From assembly GCA_015179125.1 (NCBI GenBank), contig WHVA01000382.1:1-64000 (forward strand): a DNA stretch of 64,000 bases, in the 5' to 3' direction. This stretch comes from Gautieria morchelliformis (lineage: Eukaryota > Basidiomycota > Agaricomycetes > Gomphales > Gomphaceae). The notes below the pieces were generated by a model. That model was not told where the DNA came from. It saw nothing but the letters and a program-made list of their open reading frames with translations, and made no database searches. The position numbers were made by a program, and so were the translations under genes. Of this stretch, positions 11,213-23,610 are shown one piece after another. Each line of letters starts with the position of its first letter. The first letter of the stretch is position 1.

Positions 11213-14200
11213 TCAGGGTCGCCATATATTAGACCTCGCAGGCGTAACTGAGGGCGTTGTCGGTTTTGCGCGTGTGCTCTTTGTCGGGGATGGGGTAACT
11301 GGTCGAAGTCCCGCATCTGCCCGGCGCATAAATTGGAATGGTGTCAGACTTGGTGAGCCACCTCCTGGAGAAGAGGATGACTTGATGGATTGCGGGCTTG
11401 TTCCATTAGGCGTAGATATGTGCAAAGATGGCAAAAGAGCTGGCCCTTTGGGCTCGGGGGTTGTTGGACTTCTTGCTGTAATCGTCGGACTTCCCATAGC
11501 CTCATGTACCGTAGCGGCATTTATCCAACGCTCGTCACTTCGTGGAGGAGATGGGGGTAGTTCGGCCAGCAAGTCAGCAAAATGACCCTTCAAGAATCTT
11601 AGAAAAACGTCAGACCGTTGGAACCACGAGAACATAAGGGCTCCTCACTTCGACAGCTCACACCAGCCGCCTCCAACACGGACCATCACAGTTTGCGACC
11701 GTAGTATTCGGCAGAAACATAGCTTTGGCTCAGCTTCGCCTATCCAGTATTTACCACTTTGATCCTTCCAACTGTCGCCGGCAGCGTGGATGGTGACGGG
11801 TAACCTGAAATTGTTAACTACATTGCCGACGGCGACGTCGAGTTTCGATCTAGGATTGGCGACGTAAGCCTTTCGTTTAATTGGTGTATCATGAGTCGGC
11901 AGCGTGCCAAATGACTGCCGTGGAGCTCGAGCCCATGTCGATCTAGAAGGGCTGGATACGACGGATTGGCTTGACCTTTCTGAGAAAGTGGGTGATCCCG
12001 GACGCTTAGAAGCCACGCGCGACTGGATAGGTGACAATGGCCGCTTGAAGGGAGATAAGATAGCAGACTGGATTGATGCCAGACTAGTAGTCCGTTGACG
12101 CGAGGCGAATGTTGTGCTGAAAAGTGAAGATGATCCCGATGGACCAGAAACGGACCGATTTGACATGTGTGTAGGCGGACGGGCAGCTGGATCATAGGCA
12201 CTGGTCACCCTATGTCGAGTGATGCTCTCGCTGCGCCGCGGACGAGAAACAGTCCCGCTGAGCGAAGGTTTCGGCCTCCTTTGGGACGAGGCAGTAGCAA
12301 CCACGCTGCTTCGCCCTGTAGAGCTCACAGAACTCTCAGGGCGGGAGCGAGTACCGTTGATACGGTCTGTACACATATCTGCTAGTTCGGACCATGTTTG
12401 TTGAAGGCGTGTTTGCTCCGCAACGGCCCGTGAATCGTCAGCAACTGCGATACACGCGTCATTCACTTGTTCCATTGTCATCTTGGTAAACGCCATCCGG
12501 CTGGCTAGTTGCTCTTCGCACGGCAAACGTGCATCGGATTTATGAGGCGATGCTAGTTGGTTAACTGAAGGTGCCGCAGGATACGTATCCGCATGCTCTA
12601 AGAGGTCACTGAGGGCGTGGTCGCACGCTGCGACTTTGTCGCAAACGTCACTGAGGCTAACGAGACGCTGGACCATAGCACGGGCGACATCTAGTTCTGA
12701 GCGGAGGGCTTGCAATTCGGAGTTAACAATGCTGTCTTCTTCTATAGTCGCCGGTAAAGCAGCTGCATCGTTGGCAACAGCGGTGAAACTAGAACGTGTG
12801 TCAAGGGCTTCCTTTGAACTGGGAGGTGTGGTATGTGCATTGCCATTGTGACCCGGCAGCGATCGGACAAGGCTGCCGATGCTCAATGACTGTAGCCGTG
12901 TCCTTAAGGCCGTAATACGACTTCGAAGGTCAACCACTTGGGGAGAAAGCGCGGTGGCGGACGACGTTGAGGGAGCTAATCGACGCCCAAACACATCTAA
13001 TGGGATTAAGGGTTAAACTGGGCCTACGACCATAAAACGAGTAAAATACCCTCGTCTGGAGTCTTGGGTTTCACAAGAGACTTGGTCGCAATTTCTTCAC
13101 GGATCGACTGGTCTTTCGCATCGAGTTGTAACCTTCTGCCTGCGTCTGTGGTCCTTCTCAGGTCGAGTCGCTCAGTCCCAAGTCTGGTCCTTTCTTCCGT
13201 CTTCTCCAACCGCTCCTTCTCCAGCCGCTCCTTCTCCAGCCGCTCCTTCTCCAGCCGCTCCTTCTCCAGCCGCTCCTTCTCCAGCCGCTCCACCTCCAGC
13301 CGCTCCTTCTCCAGCCGCTCCTTCTCCAGCCGCTCCACCTCCAGCCGCTCCTTCTCCAGCCGCTCCTTTTCCAGCCGCTCCTCCTCCAGCCGCTCCACCT
13401 CCAGCCGCTCCTTCTCCAGCCGCTCCTTTCCCAGCCGCTCCTCCTCCAGCCGCTCCTTTTCCAGCGTCTCCTTCTCCAGGCGCTCCTTTTCCATCCGCTC
13501 CTCCTCCAGCCGCTCCACCTCCAGCCGCTCCTTCTCCAGCCGCTCCTTCTCCAGCCGCTCTCTCTCCAGTCGTTCCCTTTCCAGTCGCTCGTTTTCTAGC
13601 CGTTCCTTCTCTAGGTGCAGTCTGGTCTCTTCCTCTCCTTGGACCCTCATAATCTGCGTCCTCAGTTGTACAGTGATCTTCCTGACGGAGTCCACCCGGT
13701 GCAGAGCATCGTCAGAGGCTCTCATGCGAGGAAGAACGATTGTACCATGAATCGGAGAGTCGTGTGAACCGGGCGCCGCCTGCAACGCCCGCAATGATTG
13801 CTCTATAGGAGGAGTAAGACGTGCCACAAGTGTGTAATAGTCTTGCGCAAGCTGGTCGGCTTGTTCTACCATGGTAACCAGCTTTTGGGAGAGTGCTGCA
13901 TCGACCCCGGACTGATTAGCAACAGAAGGGAGGGAGTCAAATAAAGCTTTGAGGGCCAACAACTCTTGCTCGGAGTCATCGAGCTTCCCTACAAGCTCTC
14001 CTATGGCAAGATCGGCAGTTTTGGCCAATTTAGCAAGATGCAGATAGTCGAACTTCTTAGCTAGCGACTGCATCCCTCCTGCGAGTCTGATCGCCAGTGC
14101 ATTGCCTTCAGAGCGTACATCATTATCGAGTGCAGATAAATCGAACGGGAGTGCGATCTCTGGTGGTGTTTTCAACCTGTCGAGCTGACGCTCGAAGGAA

Positions 14201-16853
14201 GTAGAGAAACTCGAAAGTGTACGGGAGAGAGAACTTGCAGATCGAGGGTTATCACTTCGTGAGACAAAGGGCATACGCGCCGCCAGCGAGTCTGTAAATG
14301 TGCGCACGGACTCCTGTAGCGTGGCACTTCGGGAATGTAAACTAGACTCCAAAGCCGGTGTATTCTGTTGGACATTATTGGAATGTAAGATACCGTCCCG
14401 CGCATCGTCGACGTCACTCTGCAGTGCGTCGATTTTGTGCCGCAGCTCACGACAGTCCAGCTGCACGGACATCATGGCCTCAGCTTGTTGGAGGATGCTA
14501 TTCCATAGGCGAACCAATCCTCGGACATCGTCGATGTACTTGCCAAGGCTATCAGAGCTCGACTGCAAGTGTACAGCAAGTGACTTTTCCAAAGATGGTA
14601 AAAGTTGTGTCAGTGGTGTTTTGAATTCTGACGCGAGCTGCTGTCCGAGCACGTCCAGACGGTGGGATAAACTATGCGGTGTCATCTGGAGGGGGAGAGC
14701 CACTTGTGTTAACTGAGGGCTATCTGGATCCGGCGTTATAGGGGTGTCGTTCCGTCGACCTTCAGGCGTTTTCCATCTTTGACTATCCATGCCCTGCACG
14801 CCCAGATTTCTGGCATCCTCGACACTGTCCATGGTGTCGATTAGAATTTGCCATAAACGCCTCACCTCCTTTAGCCTGGCCGCTCTTGCCACGACCTCTT
14901 CTTTCGTCTGCCTGGTGCTGTCTCTTCTTGCTTCTAACCCATCAATTGCTGCAGCTAAGTCGTTCTTGAGTGTGGCATCGATCCCATGCAGGGTTTTGAG
15001 ACGAAGGGCTGCTGCCATACCATCACGCAATGATCGTTTGGCTGTCTGGTCTGCTTGGTCGAATTCCTTTACGACAGACGGTAGGAGGGCGAGGAACGTC
15101 GCATGCTGCGTTGGAGAAAGGCACACCTCCTTATCAAGATCAGGAGGCGAGGCGTCGCCATGTTCATGACCATCATGCATCCCTCCCATAAATTTGTCGG
15201 CGACCTTCTCTAGCATTTTGTCAATGGCCTGGATCTGGTCTTTGAGCATTTCAGCCCATTTGACGGCCTCCAGCCTAGCATGATATGCTTGAGCGGCTAC
15301 TTCAGCCTGATGCGCAAGTTTCACAGCCTCGCAGAGTTCCGTTGAGAGGGTCTTGACGATCATTTCGTTGGAGGCGGCTTGACTCGGGAAGAAGGGATGT
15401 ACGGGCCGTGGGAACGAGCTTCGTGGAAGAGATGGATCCCCTTTACCGCGAGCCTTTTGGTCAGGGCCTGGGCGCGCAACATGAAGGCAGCGTCCTGCCT
15501 TGCCATCGGATGATGAAATTCGGCGTTGTTGAGCTCGGTGATAAGCGCCTGCGCAGCGAATTGGTCCTTCATGGTGTCACTATAATGCTCGTCGGCTCTG
15601 TATAGAAGAAGTTAGCTGCTGAATTGTGCTAGAAAGCTACCCCTTACCTTTTCCACTGCATGACCACGGTCAGTGCAAATTTACCAATGGTTTCCAGCTC
15701 TTTGACAGCCTTATCTTCAAGACGATCTTGTTCATCTAGGATTTCATCTGGGACCGGTTTTCGACTTGCGTCGATGAGTTTGTCGAGCGTCTTGCCCGCG
15801 GCCATGACTTTGCCGTGGTTGAGAGCTGTCAGGCGGCCAGAAAAGAGAGCAGCATCATGTGAAAGCAGTTCGGCAAGCTTGTAGCGCGTGCTCCTGGAAA
15901 CCGCAGAAGATGGACCATTGAAGGAAGAAGACGTATCTGAAGATATAGAAGCAAGAGAAGCCGCCGAATCACGTCTTTTCCTCAACGAAGAAGACGGACG
16001 GGGGGAGGGGGAAGGAGACGGAGACGTAAATCTTAGTCCAGGCGCTGCTGAGGGAGTAGAGGGCGGCTGCAACTCATACGTATCCAGAGACCATCGCGCA
16101 CGAGAACTTAGAAAGACCTCAAGATCGCCGACAATAAAGCGACGTTCTCTCCAGGCTGTGACACGCTGCTCCTCCCATGTAATTCGAAGGCCGAGGAGGT
16201 CAAGCGACTCGGAACGGTCCCTGAGCAGGTGCAAAAGTTTGTCAAGTGCCAGCAGCGTCGTGAGTGTGAGCTCAATCAAGTCGGTATCCTCTGGTGACAG
16301 GTTCCTCCGCGTGGCAGCTTCCGGTAGAGTATTTCAACATAAGTAAGGCGGCGGAGGGTCAAACGAAGACCCACCTTTCGTTAGCGTCTTGAGCTTGCTC
16401 ATATCCTCCGCGTCGAATATTTCTGTCTCCTTCTCTGTCTTGTCATGCTCTTCCAGCCAGTGGTTGAGCTGAGCGCGGCTGGGTAAGCCTGGGGGTATTT
16501 CCTCCGAAAGGGTTAAAAGAGTATCGACGCCTGCGAAGACTTCAATGGGCGGAATGCTTTCCAGAAGCTGCCATGGATCAGTATAGGTAGACATATACAA
16601 CCCCAGAACCACTCACTTTTATTTTTTCCTCTATCCACTCCTTCCGCTCCGTAAATTTGTTGATTTCTACGACTTCATGTGTCTCTAAAGCTTCCTCGGG
16701 CACCCTTTTCTCTTCGACCACTTCCCCTCCCTCTCCAGTTCGATCGCTCTTCCCATCGTGTTTCGCTTCTTGTTCAGGCCTCAAGCTCACCTCGTCGGTG
16801 ATGTGGGAGTCATGACTCGTCGTGGCTGCTGCCGCGGCATTGAGTTCCGCCAT
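11213..16853 (-). CDS. GAS2-domain, Kar9-like large coiled-coil protein
   Basis: Seven exons (16853-16617, 16567-16375, 16317-15648, 15597-15416, 15377-13050, 12996-11649, 11597-11213) join to 1780 residues. A GAS2 (GAR) microtubule-binding domain lies near residues 1620-1665, with GKYWIGE and [14 protein letters not shown], split by the last intron. The N-terminal 900 residues are helical, spectrin/Kar9-like. A run of 5-residue ERLEK repeats follows around residue 1150-1200, then a Ser/Arg-rich basic tail. Such proteins link microtubules to the cortex or actin in fungi (Kar9 family); this role is by homology. Oddity: the intron at 15378-15415 is only 38 bp. It is needed because the upstream frame ends 3 bp into the next one, and no longer intron keeps both frames. 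The start ATG is the first in the frame and follows a 612 bp gene-free stretch. Confidence 0.83.
13200..13615 (-). repeat. 15 bp coding minisatellite (ERLEK repeats)
   Basis: About 27 tandem units of 15 bp, plus-strand consensus CTTCTCCAGCCGCTC, encode a highly charged (E-R-L-E-K/V/E) coiled-coil run inside the GAS2-domain gene. Units vary mainly at the K/V/E codon, so the array expands in whole codons. Towards the gene's N-terminal side the units decay. Confidence 0.95.
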
Positions 16854-17465
16854 GATAACTATGGAAGTTCAAGCTGTATTCTTAAGGAAGAGGGTCAGTG
16901 AGAGAGAAGGGAAACTGTCAGTTATAAGAGTCGATGCATGGAGGAACGAGGCAGAGCGTGCAGCAATCGTCGGATCGCCAGCGTCTAACGGCCTACTGTT
17001 CGGAACGATCGAACGGGCGTTTCCCAAACTTGTCCGGACTGCCACGTTTACTGTGGCTACACACACGGAATTCAAACAGCGAACAGCAACACGGCTTATA
17101 TATTCGACGCGTTATGTTTTACAAGTTCCAGGTGGTTCTCAGTCAACCAAAACCTTTCTGGCTGGAGTGAATTGCTAGCAACAATTCATTGCAACCACAA
17201 AGGTTTCGAGCATGAGAGCGTAGGGTATCGAAGTCCCAACACAGGACAGCATAGGGCGTGAGATACTTGCGCCTGGCGGCCTACATCAAGGCGACGTAAA
17301 GGCGGCGAAGACGAAAAGGGCGAAGAGCTGTAACAGGCTAACTGGAACGGCATCGACACCGTGTCATCTGGATTTATTAAAATAGTAGAGAAAAGGACAT
17401 TCGACATACAAGGAGAGCAGTCCAGTTATAGGGTGATACACGGTGATACACTTGCTACACACGTC
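16854..17465. other. Gene-free spacer upstream of the GAS2-domain gene
   Basis: This 612 bp stretch holds the promoter side of the GAS2-domain gene and the 3' flank of the next minus-strand gene. Open frames here are short and without motifs. Nothing else is seen. Confidence 0.5.
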
Positions 17466-18223
17466 TTAGGGGTCATTCGAATAATGCTGGTGGGATAGAG
17501 TCGTTGACATGGAAAGATATTCATCCTGTAACAGACGAACCTTGGCCTGCGCCATTGCGTGAAGTCTGAGTGCCAGCTGCCTCATTCTGTCAATGCCACG
17601 ATCCCTGGGAATGGAGTGCGACCAGCCAAGCTGGATCTCGACCTCCTCGATAAAGGCCGCGGTGTCCCCAAGCGACGTACAAACATCCTGCAGGACCTCG
17701 TAAGGTATTCTAGACCAATCTTAGGCTGCAGTGCGATGAGGTGACAACTTGACAAGACGCGCCTTTCCATGTTAGCTCGTCTCCTAAGGATGTCAATCTG
17801 GCGCCGCAACGCCTCCTCTGATTTCAGCCTGGCGGCGTCTGCGTCTGCCGCCCTATCCGAGGCAGCACGGAGTCGCTCTGCCATGTCTCTCTCAGAGATG
17901 AGCCTGGCATTCTCACACTCTGCTACCCGTTTCGAGGTGGCATCGAACTTCACACGGAGCGCGTGAAGCTGATCGGCAAGCTTCAACGTTTCTTCTTTAC
18001 GGAGCTGAGTATTAAGGAGAGTGTTAGAGAGCTCGTGCTGGACAAGAGCAGTGTTGTCAGACAAAGCATGAATAGATCGTCTGAGCAATAGAAGATGGCG
18101 GCGAATAGGAATGTAAGGGATGCAAATGAAAGGCACGAGAAGAGAGCCAAACACGAGGACGTGGAAAAAACGCTTGTCGTTCTCTGGAGTCGTGCTCGTC
18201 GTCTGGCGAGGGTCGGTGCTCAT
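17466..18223 (-). CDS. Small membrane-anchored coiled-coil protein
   Basis: Two exons (18223-17759 and 17696-17466) give 231 residues. I do not recognise the family. A single hydrophobic stretch at about residues 20-40 (FFHVLVFGSLLVPFICIPYI) should span a membrane; after it the chain is an almost continuous coiled coil rich in Ala, Arg, Glu and Leu. Without the 62 bp intron (17697-17758) the frame would run into an Arg/Ser-rich stretch ending at 17582. With the intron the helical pattern continues for 76 more residues (VLQDVCTSLGDTAAF onwards), so I prefer the spliced form. It is divergent from the next gene with only 130 bp between start codons, so the two may share a promoter. Confidence 0.75.
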
Positions 18224-18353
18224 GGCATCCGTAATATGGCGCTCTACTTCCCGAAGTAATTAGCGCCGGCGTACTAATAAGTATTACAGGGTCTATGTGG
18301 ACTCTTTCTTTTCCTACGCGTCCCACATCCCTTTCTCGCTGCGAGGTCGCCCA

Positions 18354-19918
18354 ATGCATGCGCTCTCCGCCGTCTTCCTCGCATGCGTAGCCGTCGTCAA
18401 CGTAGTCAACGTCGTCAGCGCCGTCGCTCTCCACTGCAACGCCAGTTACGCGTGGTACTCATGGGTCAGTTACCGCTTTCTCAGTTTCCAATATTTGTCT
18501 CATATTGCTCAGGCTGCCAACTCCAACGGCCATGATCCATGGTGTGTTCCTTGGCGAGCTTGTATCTCAGCGCCGCTCATCGTTGGCATCAGTCAACTCG
18601 TTTCACGCCTTCAATCATCCTGCGCTCCCGATGCCGATCCTTTTCAACCTTTATCATACAGCCCATCTGGCATGAATTTTTACCCAGGTCCCAACTCCTC
18701 TGTACAAAACTCTTGCACGTGTTCCTATATCATGTATAATCTCATCTCCGGTATGTCGATCCCATTCCATCCCCAGGCACATCTGACCTATGTATGTATC
18801 GCGATCAAGCCTGTAGCGACTGCCAGGTAATTCTGTTGGTTTTGATACCCGTGAGCTACGCCGTGGGCTCACTGAACGCCCAGGTTGGACTCTCCGCACC
18901 AGCAGCGTGGCCAACATACAAGCATTGGGCGCAGTCCTGCGAAGCCGGCCATGCTGGCGAAGTGTATGTCATTCTTTTGTTTATCTGAGCATTTATCTTA
19001 AAAGGTTGTTACGTTTTCTTGTAGTTATTCGGATTCCCTCCCGGACAGCTTCTCGAACAAGATTCCCGTATGGGCTCGGTTTCCTACTAATGAGGGCAGT
19101 GACTAGTATGTACACCATTTGATCCCCCGTGCATCTATCTGAATTCGTTCAATAGTCGCTGGAGCTACAGCTTATCCCGCGCCGTCGCTGCCGGCCAGAT
19201 TGCTAATACAGATGTCCTCGCGAAAAGGGCATTATCCTGTCCACCACGTACTCATAATTCCCCCGGTCTCCCCATCGGCACCGCCTTTGCCGGACTTGTA
19301 GTTGGCTTCCTTCTTGCCTCAATTTTTTTCCTTTTTCAGCGCAGCCGTCGCGCTCGCGTTATCCCTCCTCCAACGCGTTATCACACTGCGCCCGATAACA
19401 CTCCTCTACAACCTCTCGTCCCGCGATCCGCACATTCCCATGGAACCAATTTTCTTCGAAGGATGCTCGAGCAAGAGCACGAGAATGACCCCAATAGAAT
19501 TGACCCTTTCGACATATCGGCTGCAGCAGGTCCGGGGACATTTCCACCCCATCCTGCAGTGTTTCCGCCACTCCGTGGTCATGGTTTCCCTCCAAATTTG
19601 TCCGTCCAGAGCGCAAGTCGAGGTCCAAGCCGCCAGCCTTCTGCGAGCTCACTGACTCCAATCACATTTGCTCCCCACCCAGCGTTACGCCACTCTCGCT
19701 CACAATCACATTCCAAGCCCGGATCCCGACCACAAACTGCAGCCTCACAGTTCTCGACGTCTGGTCCCCCGATGCCGGGCCCCTCTACCGTCCCACTGCA
19801 AAATATTCCTTCTTCGGAGTCACCGAGCCCACACCCGCCAGATGACCTCCACCTAGAGGTTCCGGAAGATCCACCAACTTACTGGCCAGACCCCCCAGTT
19901 TATCGCCGCAAAACGTAA
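18354..19918 (+). CDS. Type I single-pass membrane protein with Cys-rich ectodomain
   Basis: Seven exons (18354-18464, 18513-18541, 18593-18750, 18810-18826, 18884-18963, 19025-19105, 19156-19918) join to 412 residues. A signal peptide (about residues 1-24) precedes an ectodomain with spaced cysteines (GHDPCQL, NSCTCSYIMYNLISACSDCQ, WAQSC). A membrane span follows at about residue 205 (GTAFAGLVVGFLLASIFFLF), then a basic stop-transfer RSRRAR and a Pro/His/Ser-rich tail. This layout is shared by many uncharacterised agaricomycete surface proteins; I know no function for them. Exon 4 is 17 nt and is fixed by the conserved SACSDCQ. Introns are 48-61 bp. A start further upstream is out of frame. 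Confidence 0.85.
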
Positions 19919-20462
19919 ACCGTTTGCGTCTGTACCATTTTCATTTTGTTTGCTTGCTGTCGTATATGCATCTTGCTCTCTGCTTTACACTACTTAGCAC
20001 GCTAGCTCTTCGGTTTCCACTCACATTTTACCTTGTGCCCACTTTAAAGTTTTGTCTAGCATAGGCCCGAGTAGGAATTGGAAACACGTGCGTTTAGATA
20101 CATGCCGCCTACTTATAGCCCTAGCTCTCAGAGTTAAGGAACTCGAGTTCATAAACTAACCTTAGGGTTCGAAAGCGTAAGTAGGTATATAGCAAGTGTT
20201 GTGTCCCATGGTGGGTTTCCAATGATATTGTGGGATAGCCAGAATCCCGCATACAAAACGAGGCACTTGTGGTAGAGGGAATCATGTAATAATTGAAAAG
20301 GATGTGGATATTGTGGAATACAAAGAGAGAGAGGGAGCGAGAGAGAGGGAAAGTGTGAGAGTGAGGGACAGCAAGGCATCAAAGCAAGGCAACTAGAGAG
20401 ACGGATATATATTTATGACTCAGCCCTGGCACGTCGCTCCCCGGCCAAATTGTAATAGACGT
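19919..20462. other. Convergent intergenic region with GA-rich tract
   Basis: The two flanking genes converge here. The only structure seen is a purine-rich GAGA tract at about 20321-20356. No gene is supported. Confidence 0.5.
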
Positions 20463-23400
20463 TTATCGCCATGTCGGCTTTCCAGCTCCGCATACACTAC
20501 TGTTCTGGTCAAAGATGGTCGAGGCGGATGTGATTGGTGAAGACTTCAGAACCTTCAGCGAACCGGACATTCTGGGAGCTCCAAGCAAACTTGCACGCTT
20601 GACGCGCTTCGCGGGGGAACGTGCTCCCTCAACAGGCACTCTCCTGGCGCCCCCCTGGAGGCTAGGATTACCGTTCGGCGGTGACGGTTGCGGAATCATA
20701 CTCGAACGCCGTCGGGACGATCTGTCGCTGCGTACGGGCCCAATCTGTGACCGTCGCCGGCCACTTTTACTAGCGGAGCCTGGAACTCGCGGTGTCGCAA
20801 TCCCACTCCGTCCTTTTGGGAGCTTCAGACTGAAAGAAGCTGAGTCGTTCCCAATCTGGTTGCCGCGGTCAGAAAGGGGTGAAACGCGGCGAGAGAGGGC
20901 AGTCGCGGAAGGAGACTCGTCGTCTTCCGCAAGGCTGTCCAGGGTTGACGATCGTTTGTTCGTCTTGAGGTAGCTTGGATCAAGCCGACTACTACGCGAC
21001 CGTTTCTTGCTGCCGGAAGCGGACACTGACGTTGAAAAGCTCATGCTGACGTTGAAGCTATCATCCGTCTTGTCATCCTCCCACTCGCTCTCCGACCCTC
21101 CCAGAGACATTTGTCGGCTACTGTTGTTTTCTACATCTGGCATGTTCCCAGGACTTGCATCGTCGAGTTTCCCCTGACCCGCCTCATCCTTCCACCGCAA
21201 GCTCTTTTTCTTCTCTTTCTCTCGTTCAGCACCTCGCCGACTTGGCGCCAGACTAGTGCGTGCGACGGCAGATTTCCGGGGTGACCTGAACCGACGCGGG
21301 GAACCTGATGTCGCGGCGACAGATGCCCGACGTGATTGGTGATGGGGAGCAGCGACAACGGGAATCGCCAGTGCAGGATGTCCAGAAAATGAGGACAACA
21401 ACGAAACGTCTGCAGATGGAGAATAAGATGATGTAGAGTATCCCACGAGGGAAAGAAAGGAGGAATCATTGGCCTCAGCGACTTTCTTCAGCGATGTGGC
21501 TACAGTGCGAACGGTGGCGTTCAAGACATCAGGGGAAGTCACGTCAGCAGCTGACAACAAGGCCTCATTCCCATCCTTGAGCATCACAGTGCATCTTGCC
21601 AAGATTCCAACGAAATGTGTCACCAGCTCGGCCTGCTTCTCCACAGCAGACCGGAGGGCATTTGTCTCGGCTTCAGCTTTGACCCATTCCATCTCCGCCT
21701 TCTTGGCTTTAGCATCCAGGGCAATATTGTCTATAGACACCTCTTCCAGCTTGTCTGCTTTGCGCTCGCATACGGCGCGCAGCATGGCTTCGAACATACT
21801 GAAGGTGTTGTTTGACTTGTGAAGGCGCACATTGAGAGCCGACTCGGGTCGCAGAGCGTTTTCTTCAGGTTGAGCAAGAGATGAGAGCAAGTCGCGTTCG
21901 GCGATCAAATCGCTGGACAGCGGGCCTTCCGTGGCCTTGGAGTCAATTTGTGCCATGCGCGTACGAATACTTCGCAACTTGGCATCGGCAATGCAAAGGC
22001 CTCCTTGACACACTGCACCATCTGCGACCGATCCACGCGTTTGCTCCAATTTCACCTGCATGTCAGTCTTGGCCTTCTCCACCTCAGCCTTTGCATCTGT
22101 TCTCTTTCTCTTCGCGACCTCGGCCTCGGATCCTGCTTTGCCGGCAAGTTTCGCCTTGAGTTCTGCGACCTCGGCATTAAGTCGATTGATGGCCTCAACG
22201 TATTGTCCAACGTGACGATCTACATTGATAAAGTTCGCTGTGACCGCCTTCGTCTTGATTTTCTTGGCCCGCTCAGCATACACGAGAGTATTGTGTGTGT
22301 CGTCGAAGTGGTTCGAGGCGGGAGCGACACAAACAATCATGACTGTCTTGCAATTACCACCGAGGGAAAATTTGAGCAAACGCGTAAGTTTGCTATTCCT
22401 GTATGGTACATGGGCTTTGCGTCCTCCGGCTTCACAAAGAGCATTGATACAGTTGCCAAGTGCCAGAAGAGACTTGTTGATGTTCGCGCCTTCGACCATC
22501 CGTTCTCCCATGTTCTTTGTGGCGCTAGCTCTCTCGCTCCCAGCGAGATCAATGATGGACAGTGTGGCCATCTTATGCATCTCTGTGGTGTCAGCGGTCC
22601 GGGGAGCCGTTATGAGATGAATCTGAAGTACGGCATGCGAACGAGAAGAGGTTTCGTTGGCATGTGTTGGAGACTGTGTTCGACGTGCGTTGCCGGCAAG
22701 CACGATTTGTTTGACCTCCTCAGCACTCACAGGCCGCAGTTCTGTGAGGTTGCTGACTTTAACCGCCTTGTCCTCTCGAATAACTAGACCACCTCGAGGT
22801 GCGAACGAGCCAGGCTCGGTGAGGAGGTCACGAATTTCTTCGTTATAAATCTCTAGGAAGGTCACGCTAACGTCGACCTTGATCTCGTCCTTCTTGTCCT
22901 CTATGAGCTGAAAGAGCTCTGCCATTGTGAGATAGATGATCCCAGGATCGTTGTCGGTACCACTGATAGTGTGAGTTTTGCCACATCCTGTTGCCTGCAG
23001 CACATGGTAGGTAAATATCTGCCATGCGGGTAAACTGAAGATATTCGTACCCCATATGCGAATACCGTAGCGTTGTAGCCATCAAATAGGCCGTCTAGCA
23101 AAGGCTTGGTTGTTTCCTCAAAGACATCACCCTGTTGTGCTTCCATGTCGAAGACACGATCAAAGAGAAATCTTCTGTCTTTGTATCTCTTAGTACCTGG
23201 GGGCAAAAACCCTCGTTCTTTGAAGGCCCTTGCTGTATCTTCGTCTGGAGGGTCGAAGACGAGAAGGCGTTCGTCCGTGACACGGAGAATGTGTGAAAGG
23301 GGCGAATTATTCGGTCTGCGCGGGGTAGACAGATTGCCCTCCCCCCTGAACACCGACTCGTCGAATGTGGGAGCCTCAGGCAGTCGAGCCGTCTCCCAGG

Positions 23401-23501
23401 GGGTTGGGGGGCGGATGCGTACTGAAACATAAGTTGGCAAAGCTGAACAACCTGACGTTGTGAAACCTACCCGCGACTGTTATGGAGGGAGCATGAGCCA
23501 T
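20463..23501 (-). CDS. Kinesin-8 family motor protein
   Basis: Three exons (23501-23471, 23421-23051, 22994-20463) join to 977 residues. The N-terminal motor domain carries VRIRPPTPWE, the P-loop in YGATGCGKTHTISGT, switch I NETSSRSH, switch II DLAGSERA, and SLGGNCKT. The P-loop block with TGCGKTHTISGT and the following GIIYLTM are typical of kinesin-8 (Kip3, Klp5/6, KIF18), which walk to microtubule plus ends and shorten them in mitosis. A neck and coiled coil follow (about residues 370-620), then a basic Ser-rich tail. Intron 2 splits the P-loop block between YG and ATGCGKT. The gene is divergent from dihydroorotase with 109 bp between the start codons. All motor motifs are intact. Confidence 0.95.
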
Positions 23502-23610
23502 TGCGACACGATGTGTTAACGGCCCAAACGCGACTTGGAGGTATATGGTATGGGAGAGGCGCGAAAGGCAACAAACAACGCGTATGTCACGTGACGCCTC
23601 AACGAAGCCA
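23502..23610. promoter_or_regulatory. Shared divergent promoter of kinesin-8 and dihydroorotase genes
   Basis: Only 109 bp separate the two start codons. A CACGTG palindrome lies at 23588-23593, 18 bases before the dihydroorotase ATG. Both genes must take at least part of their promoter from this stretch or from within each other's 5' end. Confidence 0.6.

Noticed and set aside
13200..13615. CRISPR-like array
   Set aside because: Units are head-to-tail without spacers, and the sequence is eukaryotic and coding.
13064..13750. Ser/Arg/Phe-rich plus-strand frame ([11 protein letters not shown])
   Set aside because: It is the reverse reading of the 15 bp ERLEK minisatellite of the GAS2-domain gene.
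21948..22787. 279-codon plus-strand frame
   Set aside because: Antisense shadow of the kinesin coding region.
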